From the NCBI RefSeq assembly GCF_000024565.1, contig NC_013515.1:912497-976496 (forward strand): a stretch of DNA of 64,000 nt. Direction: 5' to 3'. Shown here in pieces: positions 40,956-47,470 of the stretch. The notes under the pieces were generated by a model that saw nothing but the letters and a program-made list of their open reading frames with translations, was not told where the DNA came from and did no database searches. Source of the DNA: Streptobacillus moniliformis DSM 12112. GTDB taxonomy: Bacteria; Fusobacteriota; Fusobacteriia; Fusobacteriales; Leptotrichiaceae. How positions within the stretch are numbered: the stretch's first letter is position 1; each line of letters opens with the position of its first letter. The position numbers were made by a program, and so were the translations under genes.

Positions 40956-42432
40956 AATAAAAAAAGGTGATTAAGAATTTCAAAAAAAATTCTTGAATCA
41001 CCTCTTCTTTTTCTGTATAATTTAATCGCCAAACCAAATAACAGAAAGGAGTCAATATAATGTATAATTCTAATAAAATTAAATCTATCTTCTCCAAATA
41101 TATTTTAACAAATTCTATTAATTCTATCAAGCCATATTTTGATAAAAAACATATTGAACATATCAACCATTCCATTCATAATTTTCTTAACTGTGGTAAT
41201 CTCTCTAAAGGCTTTATCTCTTATCGTTGTTCCTCTTGTAATTTTCAACATAAAATGAAACTTACTTGTAAATCTAGACTTTGTCCATCTTGTGGTTATA
41301 ACTATTCTGTTAATTGGACTAATTCTATCTTAAAACAATTTATTAACATCCCTCATAGGCATGTCCTTTTTACTGTCCCTAAAGAATTTAGAAAATTTAT
41401 TGCTTATGATAGATCTATTCTTTCTAAAATGTCTAAAGCTATTAATAATATTTTTAAATATCAATTCCATAATATCAAAGATAAAGTTAAAAGAAAAATA
41501 TATATCCCTAAATCTAATCCTAATTACTTTACTAATTCTGATATTATTAACTACGGACTTATTACTGTTATTCATACTTTTGGTAGAGACCTTAAGTTTA
41601 ATCCTCATATTCATGCCATCATCTCTCTTGGAGGTTTTAATAAAAAATTTCAATATAAAGAACTTAAATACTTTCATGTCCCCTCTATTGCTAATCAATG
41701 GAAGTTTTCTCTTTGTAAATTAATTAGTAATGCTAATTATCCTAATGATATTATTAAAATACAAGCTAAAAAAGCTGTATCTAATGTTTATGATAATGAT
41801 GTTAGGTTATTTTTTAATGTAGCTGGTAATGATATTAATAATCCTAAATACATTATTAAATATCTTGGTAGATATTTATCAAGAGTTCCTATTGCTGAAT
41901 ATAAGATTGTTAATATTGATTTTAATAAAAATTCTCTTACATTTAAATTTGAAGATTTAAGTAATAATAAAGAAGTTACTTATTCTACTTTATCTTTTAA
42001 AGATTTTGTTGCTAAAGTGCTTTTTCATCTACCTTTAAAGTATTTTAAAATGATTAATAGATATGGTTTCTATGCTAGAAGAATTTCTTCTAAAGTTAAA
42101 ATGTCTCTATTTTATCTTAAAGCTCAGGTTAATAAAAAGTCTCTTTCTTTATTTAGGAAAAACTTTAAAGAACTTTGGGACTTTGACCCTTTTATGTGTC
42201 CTCATTGTAATATTTATCTTAAACGTTATGAACTATTTATTGATAATGGTCTTTCTCCTCCTATTCATAAGTTCTATAATTAATATATTATGCCTATTTT
42301 TATGATAGGTAGTTTTGTTGTTCTCTTATTTTTTATTCTATTAATTTTTCTTTTCTTTATCAATATTTTTTTACTATTTTCTTTTATTTTTTTATCTTGG
42401 ATATTTTTTTAATTTCCTATAGAATAAAAAAC
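40956..42432 (+). mobile_element. IS91-like insertion sequence, copy 2
   Basis: The same 1477 bp as 10600-12076 with one visible difference. The left edge cuts a surface-protein gene. The right edge abuts the terminator of the VirB2-like gene and marks the left border of the conjugative region. The left-end hairpin lies at 40966-41002. Confidence 0.88.
41060..42283 (+). CDS. IS91-family (HUH/Y2) transposase, copy 2
   Basis: 407 residues, identical to the product of 10704-11927 (zinc-binding Cys clusters, HUH motif P-H-I-H-A, Y-L-G-R-Y region). It is intact with the same AGAAAGGAG site, so both copies could supply transposase in trans. Confidence 0.9.
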   Translation: MYNSNKIKSIFSKYILTNSINSIKPYFDKKHIEHINHSIHNFLNCGNLSKGFISYRCSSCNFQHKMKLTCKSRLCPSCGYNYSVNWTNSILKQFINIPHRHVLFTVPKEFRKFIAYDRSILSKMSKAINNIFKYQFHNIKDKVKRKIYIPKSNPNYFTNSDIINYGLITVIHTFGRDLKFNPHIHAIISLGGFNKKFQYKELKYFHVPSIANQWKFSLCKLISNANYPNDIIKIQAKKAVSNVYDNDVRLFFNVAGNDINNPKYIIKYLGRYLSRVPIAEYKIVNIDFNKNSLTFKFEDLSNNKEVTYSTLSFKDFVAKVLFHLPLKYFKMINRYGFYARRISSKVKMSLFYLKAQVNKKSLSLFRKNFKELWDFDPFMCPHCNIYLKRYELFIDNGLSPPIHKFYN

Positions 42433-42458
42433 TGCTTTTTCAAGCAGAATTTTTTATT
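42432..42458 (-). terminator. terminator of VirB2-like gene
   Basis: CTGCTT (42432-42437) and AAGCAG (42442-42447), followed on the minus strand by TTTTTTATT that belongs to the insertion sequence. T-rich sequence on the other side makes it bidirectional. Confidence 0.8.
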
Positions 42459-42523
42459 TTATTAACCTAAAAATTTAATTTTTTCACATCTATAACTCTA
42501 ACTATTTTATATTTTTCATTTAT

Positions 42524-42832
42524 TTATTTTCCAGCTAAAATTCCTAAAGTCGTATTTATTAAAAAAAATGCTATAATAATTATAGTAAAGATTACTATTG
42601 TTTCATGTAATTTATACCATTGTTGATTGAAAATAAGCACAATTATTCTAATTGAAAATACAACACAAACAATCAATTTGAAAAATTTTAAGAAACTAGC
42701 TATTTGACTAATAAAACTTTCAAACCCTATTACTGAATTTTGAAATGTATTAGCTAAAGCTAATGATGAAAAAAATAAAATTACTCCTAAAATTAAATAT
42801 TTTGTTTCAATGTTTTTAATAAATTTTTTCAT
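42524..42832 (-). CDS. VirB2/TrbC-like conjugation pilin subunit (candidate)
   Basis: 102 residues: a hydrophobic leader (about 12-28, ending A-L-A-N), then a short soluble stretch and two transmembrane helices (about 45-65 and 75-95). That is the size and layout of VirB2/TrbC cyclic or linear pilins. There is no single diagnostic motif, so the call relies on topology and on the adjacent secretion genes. A twin-hairpin leader and its terminator (42925-43003) lie upstream and a terminator lies downstream, so it is transcribed alone. Confidence 0.6.
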   Translation of the reverse strand: MKKFIKNIETKYLILGVILFFSSLALANTFQNSVIGFESFISQIASFLKFFKLIVCVVFSIRIIVLIFNQQWYKLHETIVIFTIIIIAFFLINTTLGILAGK

Positions 42833-42924
42833 AAATTTTCCTTTCTTATTTTTATATTTTTTTGTTTTTGTTAAATTTTAAATATCACATTTTTATCACC
42901 CCTTATTTTTTGATTATTAATCCT

Positions 42925-43003
42925 AAAAAAAGAAAAAGATCCCCATGCTAGTTCGCTGACTAGCATAAGTACCTTAGATAATTTAACACGTCGATTAAAT
43001 CAG
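42925..43003 (-). promoter_or_regulatory. twin-hairpin leader with intrinsic terminator, upstream of pilin gene
   Basis: On the minus strand, hairpin 1 (arms ATTTAA/TTAAAT, 42981-43000) is followed by hairpin 2 (arms ending ATGCTAG/CTAGCAT, 42936-42975) and TTTTTCTTTTTTT. The arrangement and loop sequences are repeated upstream of the TrbL gene at 57.7-58.0 kb. It is placed 90 bp before the pilin ATG, where it would stop transcription unless relieved. Confidence 0.65.
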
Positions 43004-43177
43004 TAATTTATTAATAAGATAAAACAACTTTTTTATCTTTATATTCATATTGTTTTGATTTTTTAATATAATTTCACACATCAATTAAATTTGTATAGAA
43101 ATATGATATAACATAATTTTATATATTGCAACAATTTATTTTAAACATTACAAAAATATTTAAAATAAGATTTATAA

Positions 43178-43202
43178 ATAAAAAACCTAGCTTTCGCTAG
43201 GT
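43178..43202 (-). terminator. terminator, left duplication
   Basis: ACCTAGC-TTTC-GCTAGGT followed on the minus strand by TTTTTTATTT. Same hairpin at 47010-47029 in the right copy of the duplication. Confidence 0.8.
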
Positions 43203-43300
43203 CATATAAATTATTTTCTAATTTCTTTAATTCTAAAAGTTTTTTTACAGTAACATAATAATTAGTATACTATTTATAAAATTGTCAACTTGTTACCAAC

Positions 43301-43318
43301 ATAACCATATCTTATTTT
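43301..43318. repeat. att-like direct repeat, left
   Basis: ATAACCATATCTTATTTT, exact match to 46967-46984 and one mismatch to 47131-47148. Preceded by GTTACCAACATAACC (43292-43306), related to GTTGCCAACATAGGC just after the integrase gene. Confidence 0.45.
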
Positions 43319-43382
43319 AAACTTAATTCAATTTTATTTCTAAAAGTTTGCATTTTTTTTAAATTTGATGTATAATACAAAT

Positions 43383-43440
43383 GTAATTTAAAAATACTTG
43401 AATGACATATAAAAGAGAGGTTGCCGCCTCTCTTTTTTTT
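43383..43440 (+). ncRNA. antisense-type small RNA (candidate antitoxin RNA), left copy
   Basis: A consensus promoter (TTGCAT 43348-43353, 17-bp spacer, TATAAT 43371-43376) is followed about 60 bp later by a strong intrinsic terminator (AAAAGAGAGG/CCTCTCTTTT, 43411-43436, T tail to 43440). The RNA would be about 58 nt. Its segment 43396-43410 (ACTTGAATGACATAT) can pair over 15 nt, with one G-U, with 43482-43496, which spans the start codon of the small peptide gene downstream. The -35 of the peptide promoter lies in the loop of this terminator. Confidence 0.65.
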
Positions 43441-43450
43441 GTGATATAAT
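43421..43450 (+). promoter_or_regulatory. promoter of small peptide gene, left copy
   Basis: Extended -10 TGATATAAT (TATAAT 43445-43450) and a -35-like TTGCCG (43421-43426) with 18-bp spacing. The -35 overlaps the terminator hairpin of the upstream small RNA. Confidence 0.65.
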
Positions 43451-43483
43451 ATACAAGTCCATGCCCTGAAAGGAGGTGAGGAT

Positions 43484-43555
43484 ATGTCATTCAGGTATAA
43501 GTTCATTATATTTTTAATACTGCTTTACTTATTATTTCCAGTAATAGCATATTAA
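43484..43555 (+). CDS. 23-residue hydrophobic peptide, candidate type I toxin, left copy
   Basis: ATG at 43484 with a near-perfect AAAGGAGGTGA site 4 bp upstream. The peptide begins M-S-F-R-Y-K-F and is then a single hydrophobic helix ending F-P-V-I-A-Y. Length, one membrane span, basic N terminus, very strong ribosome-binding site, own promoter and own terminator are the marks of type I toxins, but the sequence is not one I recognise. The same gene, identical in sequence, occurs at 47314-47385. It is short enough to be missed by standard gene finders. Confidence 0.62.
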   Translation: MSFRYKFIIFLILLYLLFPVIAY

Positions 43556-43566
43556 ATTTATAATTA

Positions 43567-43598
43567 ACAAGGGACTACGGCAATAGTCCCTTGTTTTT
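43567..43598 (+). terminator. terminator of small peptide gene, left copy
   Basis: ACAAGGGACTA (43567-43577) and TAGTCCCTTGT (43584-43594) around CGGCAA, then T-rich sequence. 11-bp stem. Confidence 0.85.
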
Positions 43599-43601
43599 CT
43601 C

Positions 43602-43626
43602 TCACTCTATATTAAACATAGAGTGA
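43602..43626. repeat. conserved palindrome 1
   Basis: TCACTCTAT - 7 bp - ATAGAGTGA. Member of a family of nine palindromes found only in the conjugative region. Lies just after the topB fragment stop. Confidence 0.85.
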
Positions 43627-43640
43627 AATAAAGCTAGTTT

Positions 43641-44491
43641 TTACTTTACAAAATTAATATATCTCTCATTTTTTTCTATTTTTAATTTCTGCATATATTT
43701 TTTACCCTTGTAATCTAACTCAAACTCTACATGATTTCCTTTACATAATTTTTCTGCAATACTTTTTGTTATTTTTAGATTGTTATCAAAATATTTCATA
43801 TTAGGATATAACCATATTTCTTCATTATTAAATAACCCTTTATAACATTTACCATTTTTAGTATTAATTTCAACTACTCCTTTAATTTCTCTACTAAATC
43901 TTTCTACACTAGGCATTTCTATATGTTTAGTTCTTTCAACTATATCTTTTAACTCATATTCTACTTTTTCTATCACTTCTTCAAGATTAATTTCATTTTT
44001 ATACACTTTCTTCTGTAACTTTGAAAATTCAACTGATTTTTCTTTAAATAAATTAATGTTATACTCAATTAATCTATCAATAAAAAATATTCCATATTCA
44101 GTTATATCAAATACCCCCTTATCCAATGTTAAATAACCTATTCTAATACATTTATCAATAATACCAGTTCTTGTTGCTTCTGTTCCTATTTCTATACCCT
44201 CTAATATATCTTTGTATATTTCTTCTTCAGTAGCATTCTTTTCCTTTTTAAATGGATTTTTTAAGAATTTAGATAGCTCACTTTCATTTACTTTAGATGG
44301 TGGTGTTGTTTCTTTTTCTACACTTCTAAATTCAACATCAAATTCATCATTTAAATTTAAACCAGGTAATTTATCTTTATACTCTTTAGGTTCATATTTC
44401 ATAAATCCAAGTTGTTTAACAACAAAACCTTTTAATTTAAATTCTTCTTCATCAACTTTAATAATCATTGTAGTTTCAGATACAATACAAT
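43641..44491 (-). pseudogene. topoisomerase III (topB) 3' fragment, second allele
   Basis: The frame is homologous to the last ~280 residues of the intact topB at 47471-49462, with many substitutions (for example E-M-P-S-V-E-R-F against K-A-P-K-F-E-E-K), so it is a diverged allele and not a fresh copy. The frame begins at a junction near 44479-44491 where it meets the start of a RepA_N-type gene. An internal ATG at 44468 gives 275 residues, but the Toprim and active-site Tyr regions are gone. The terminal ~70 bp and the downstream 330 bp are identical to the right copy. Confidence 0.82.
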
Positions 44492-44604
44492 ATTTTAGCT
44501 TCTACACTTAAATTAGCAAAATGTTCATTTACAACTAAAGCTCTTGGAACAACTATAAAATCAAAATATTCTACATCTGACATATAAAAGTAATCCATAT
44601 TCAT
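44476..44604 (-). pseudogene. RepA_N-type plasmid replication initiator, N-terminal fragment
   Basis: ATG at 44604 with GGAGAAAAG upstream gives 42 residues before a TGA: the sequence D-F-I-V-V-P-R-A-L-V-V-N followed by L-S-V-E-A-K-I-L-Y is the typical beginning of the RepA_N replication initiator domain (known pattern: two short strands, then L-S-x-E-A-K-L-L-Y). After I-L-Y the DNA switches to topB sequence within ATTGTATTGTATC, so this is a deletion or recombination scar. The first 42 of several hundred residues remain. Confidence 0.62.
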
Positions 44605-45190
44605 ATTCTTTTCTCCTTTTTAAACCATTTAATTTAATCTATTAATCTATTAATTCTATTATTTTTATTATTTCTATTATATATATTTGTTATGTTATTA
44701 TTACAATTCCATCTACTATATATACTATAACTATATAATTTCTTTTTTACTAATATTAACTATAATTATTTTAACTATATATTATTATAACTATTATATA
44801 TATTGTGAAATTCACAATTTGCATATTATGAAAATCACAATATGGTTTAATTTACAATTTAAAGCTCATACAAAAACATTTTGTGTTTAAGAGATGAATT
44901 GTCAAAAAACACATTTTTAAAGCTTGCAGATGTATAATTTAGCATATTTTTGAGCCATCTCATAAATATTTTGTATAAATTAAAAATAATATTTTTAATT
45001 CTCTATTTCCTTACAAATTTTATTAGTCTATAATTTTAGTATTTAATTCGATTTTATAAGCATAATGTTGTTTTTTTGGATTATTTTTTATAATTATATA
45101 AAAAATAATCAAAATGCAACACTTTTTTCTAAAAAAATAGATTTTTATTCTATGAATATAGTAAAATTTATCAAAGGAGAGATAAATATT
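44605..45190. other. AT-rich intergenic region with short direct repeats (possible relic origin or control region)
   Basis: 586 bp without a gene between the repA remnant and the XRE regulator. It starts with short repeats (TAATCTATTAATCTATTAATTCTATTA, 44634-44660) and a long A/T tract of TATATA and ACTATA phrases, then two related 17-bp dyads (44802-44841). I see no clear origin signature. The position upstream of repA fits a plasmid control region. Confidence 0.4.
44802..44841. promoter_or_regulatory. two tandem operator-like dyads
   Basis: ATTGTGAA-A-TTCACAAT (44802-44818), a perfect 8-1-8 dyad, and a degenerate copy ATTATGAAAATCACAAT (44825-44841), centres 23 bp apart. Probably a binding site for a regulator controlling the repA remnant or the XRE gene. 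Confidence 0.5.
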
Positions 45191-45583
45191 ATGAAAAAAA
45201 AATCAAATTTTAACTTCCGTTTAAAAGAAGCACTTAAAATAAAAAAAATGAGTCAAAGAATGTTAGCACTCCAAACTAATCTTTCACCAGCAACAATTTT
45301 TAATTATTTAAAGGGTAGAAATGCTGCCAAATATGAAAATATAGTAAAAATTGCTAAATGTCTTAATATTGACCCTCAGTGGTTAGATGGATATGATGTA
45401 CCCATTTCAAATTTATTCATAAATTACCCTTTTACCATAGCTGAAAAAAAAGATTTAGATAATTGGCTTAATACAAATAAACTTTATTTTGATTCATTAA
45501 ATATTAGTTCAGATGATAAAGAAACATTAAAGAATATTATGATAGAAAGTTTTATTAAATCTTTAAAAAATAAAGATAAATAA
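45191..45583 (+). CDS. XRE-family (lambda repressor-like) regulator
   Basis: 130 residues from ATG 45191, 10 nt after AAAGGAGA. A longer frame from 45065 reads through a non-coding leader. The helix-turn-helix is about residues 11-65: F-R-L-K-E-A-L-K, M-S-Q-R-M-L-A-L-Q-T-N-L-S-P-A-T-I-F-N-Y-L-K-G-R. The C terminus is helical with no peptidase catalytic residues. It is one of three plus-strand genes (regulator, small protein, integrase) that look like a control module. Codons 2-4 are a run of nine A, prone to slippage. Confidence 0.87.
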   Translation: MKKKSNFNFRLKEALKIKKMSQRMLALQTNLSPATIFNYLKGRNAAKYENIVKIAKCLNIDPQWLDGYDVPISNLFINYPFTIAEKKDLDNWLNTNKLYFDSLNISSDDKETLKNIMIESFIKSLKNKDK

Positions 45584-45600
45584 AATTTTTAGGAGGAATA

Positions 45601-45894
45601 ATGAAAGAAAATTCAAAAAAATATGAAATCATTTATTCTAATTTTCAAAATTTAGAATATGGTATTTTAATACAAGGAGAAAATAAATATCTTTTAATTC
45701 TTAATTCTAAATTGAAAAAGAAAATTATGAAAATTACAATCAATCTAATGAAATACTTAATTTCAAAGAAAAAATCAACAACATTAATTACAAGACAAAA
45801 TTTAGATAAATTCTATAATTTTGTCTTTTTTTGTATAAAAAAGCATACAAAAAGAAAAAGAAAAGCACATGTCAAAATTAAAATTACCAAATAG
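45601..45894 (+). CDS. small basic hypothetical protein upstream of integrase
   Basis: 97 residues, AGGAGGA directly before the ATG. N-terminal half has beta-strand character (Y-G-I-L-I-Q-G-E-N-K-Y-L-L), C-terminal half is very Lys/Arg rich, which suggests nucleic-acid binding. No family recognised. Its last codons overlap the integrase start by 26 bp, so it is probably coupled and could be an excisionase or accessory factor (inference). Confidence 0.6.
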   Translation: MKENSKKYEIIYSNFQNLEYGILIQGENKYLLILNSKLKKKIMKITINLMKYLISKKKSTTLITRQNLDKFYNFVFFCIKKHTKRKRKAHVKIKITK

Positions 45895-46930
45895 TTTTGG
45901 GTCTATAAGCAAATTAAACGGAAACAGAAGAAGAAAATACATGGTCAGAATTTCATTGCCATTAGAAAATGATGGAAAACAAAAAAGATTAATTTTAGGA
46001 TATTATAAAACATATAGAGATGCCTATAATGCTTTAATTGAATATAATTCATCTCCTTTAAATATTGAAGATGCCAAATTCTTTAAAGTTAGTGTATTAT
46101 TTGAAAGATTCAAAAAAGAAAAAGAAAATTCAGTTTCTAAACAAACATACAAAAGATACATTAATTCCTTTAATGATTTTGAATGTTTATTTGATAAGGA
46201 AATTAGAGAAGTTAAATATGATGATATACAAAAAATATTATCAAAACAAGTTAAAGCTAAAAGTTTAAGTTCTTTGGTGGTTTGGAATTGGATATTTGAA
46301 GAATCAATAAAATTAGATATTATCAACAAAAATATATCTTCACATTTAAAAGTATCAAGTAAAGTTACTAAAACAATTGATAGAACCATTTATAATGTTG
46401 ACATAATAAATAATATTTGGAAATTAACTAATGAAAATAATTTTGTAGCGGACATCCTTATTTGCCTTTTATATTCTGGATTAAGAATTTCAGAATTACT
46501 TGAAATGAAAAGAGAAAATGTATATATAGAAAATAGGTATCTAATAGCTGGTAAAAAAACTCAAGCCGGTAAAAATAGAGTTGTACCTATTCATAAAAGA
46601 ATAAGTCCTATTATAGAGAAATATTTGGAAAAATCAAAAATATCTTCTTCAGAAATTGTTTTTGGCAAGTATAATCAAAATGGGTTTTATAATAAAATAA
46701 GTTCTGCTAATTTTAGATATTATTTTTATGATTTTATGGAAAAAATGAATTTAAAGATGAATATACATTCAACAAGACATACATTTATTTCAAAAATGAA
46801 ATCCCTAGAAGTTAGTGACTCAAAATTAAAAAGAATTGTAGGTCATAAAGGAAATGATATTACTGATAATGTATACACTATATACAGTGCTTCTGATTTA
46901 ATTAATGTAATTGACTTATTTGAATATTAA
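45869..46930 (+). CDS. int: tyrosine recombinase / integrase
   Basis: 353 residues. An N-terminal DNA-arm domain starts P-N-S-F-G-S-I-S-K-L-N-G-N-R-R-R, as in Tn916-like integrases. The catalytic residues are all visible: Arg in S-G-L-R-I-S-E-L, Lys in A-G-K-K-T-Q-A-G-K-N-R, H-S-T-R-H-T-F, G-H-K-G-N-D and the nucleophile Tyr in N-V-Y-T-I-Y-S. It is intact. Its own ribosome-binding site is weak, and it overlaps the upstream small gene. att-like repeats follow its stop codon directly. Confidence 0.93.
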   Translation: MSKLKLPNSFGSISKLNGNRRRKYMVRISLPLENDGKQKRLILGYYKTYRDAYNALIEYNSSPLNIEDAKFFKVSVLFERFKKEKENSVSKQTYKRYINSFNDFECLFDKEIREVKYDDIQKILSKQVKAKSLSSLVVWNWIFEESIKLDIINKNISSHLKVSSKVTKTIDRTIYNVDIINNIWKLTNENNFVADILICLLYSGLRISELLEMKRENVYIENRYLIAGKKTQAGKNRVVPIHKRISPIIEKYLEKSKISSSEIVFGKYNQNGFYNKISSANFRYYFYDFMEKMNLKMNIHSTRHTFISKMKSLEVSDSKLKRIVGHKGNDITDNVYTIYSASDLINVIDLFEY

Positions 46931-46935
46931 TAAGT

Positions 46936-46984
46936 GTTGCCAACATAGGCTATTTTTAATCATATTATAACCATATCTTATTTT
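46936..46984. repeat. att-like repeats after integrase
   Basis: GTTGCCAACATAGGC (46936-46950) and ATAACCATATCTTATTTT (46967-46984) lie directly after the integrase stop, related to GTTACCAACATAACC and ATAACC(A/G)TATCTTATTTT at 43292-43318 and 47122-47148. Confidence 0.45.
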
Positions 46985-47009
46985 TTAAAGATGTTAATAG
47001 ATATAGAAA

Positions 47010-47029
47010 AACCTAGCTTTCGCTAGGTT
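47010..47029 (-). terminator. terminator, right duplication
   Basis: AACCTAGC-TTTC-GCTAGGTT followed on the minus strand by TTTCT. Counterpart of 43178-43202. Confidence 0.7.
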
Positions 47030-47130
47030 CATATAATTATTTTCTTATTTCTTTAATTCTAAAAGTTTTTTTACAGTAACATAATAATTAGTATACTATT
47101 TATAAAATTTGTTGCCAACTTGTTACCAAC

Positions 47131-47148
47131 ATAACCGTATCTTATTTT
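47131..47148. repeat. att-like direct repeat, right
   Basis: ATAACCGTATCTTATTTT, one mismatch to the copies at 43301 and 46967. Preceded by GTTGCCAAC (47111-47119) and GTTACCAACATAACC (47122-47136). Confidence 0.45.
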
Positions 47149-47212
47149 AAACTTAATTCAATTTTATTTCTAAAAGTTTGCATTTTTTTTAAATTTGATG
47201 TATAATACAAAT

Positions 47213-47270
47213 GTAATTTAAAAATACTTGAATGACATATAAAAGAGAGGTTGCCGCCTCTCTTTTTTTT
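47213..47270 (+). ncRNA. antisense-type small RNA (candidate antitoxin RNA), right copy
   Basis: Identical in sequence to the left copy. Promoter TTGCAT (47178-47183) and TATAAT (47201-47206), 17-bp spacing. Pairing segment 47226-47240 and terminator hairpin 47241-47266. It can pair with the start region of the peptide gene in either copy. Confidence 0.65.
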
Positions 47271-47280
47271 GTGATATAAT
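47251..47280 (+). promoter_or_regulatory. promoter of small peptide gene, right copy
   Basis: TGATATAAT (TATAAT 47275-47280) and TTGCCG (47251-47256), 18-bp spacing, identical to the left copy. Confidence 0.65.
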
Positions 47281-47313
47281 ATACAAGTCCATGCCCTGAA
47301 AGGAGGTGAGGAT

Positions 47314-47385
47314 ATGTCATTCAGGTATAAGTTCATTATATTTTTAATACTGCTTTACTTATTATTTCCAGTAATAGCATATTAA
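47314..47385 (+). CDS. 23-residue hydrophobic peptide, candidate type I toxin, right copy
   Basis: Same sequence as 43484-43555: basic N terminus, one membrane helix, AAAGGAGGTGA upstream. The whole locus, promoter to terminator, is conserved base for base between the copies although the flanking topB alleles differ, which indicates recent recombination or conversion. Confidence 0.62.
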   Translation: MSFRYKFIIFLILLYLLFPVIAY

Positions 47386-47396
47386 ATTTATAATTA

Positions 47397-47428
47397 ACAA
47401 GGGACTACGGCAATAGTCCCTTGTTTTT
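47397..47428 (+). terminator. terminator of small peptide gene, right copy
   Basis: ACAAGGGACTA and TAGTCCCTTGT, 11-bp stem, T-rich tail. Identical to 43567-43598. Confidence 0.85.
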
Positions 47429-47431
47429 CTC

Positions 47432-47456
47432 TCACTCTATATTAAACATAGAGTGA
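47432..47456. repeat. conserved palindrome 2
   Basis: TCACTCTAT - 7 bp - ATAGAGTGA, same as palindrome 1, directly after the topB stop. Confidence 0.85.
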
Positions 47457-47470
47457 AATAAAGCTAGTTT

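Noticed and set aside
43312-43506. 64-codon minus-strand frame (also at 47142-47336)
   Set aside because: It lies antisense across the small RNA, its terminator and the peptide start, has no ribosome-binding site, and both copies are conserved because of the plus-strand locus.
45065-45190. Longer N terminus for the XRE regulator
   Set aside because: The extra 42 residues (M-L-F-F-W-I-I-F-Y-N) are encoded by AT-rich leader and have no ribosome-binding site, while ATG 45191 has AAAGGAGA.
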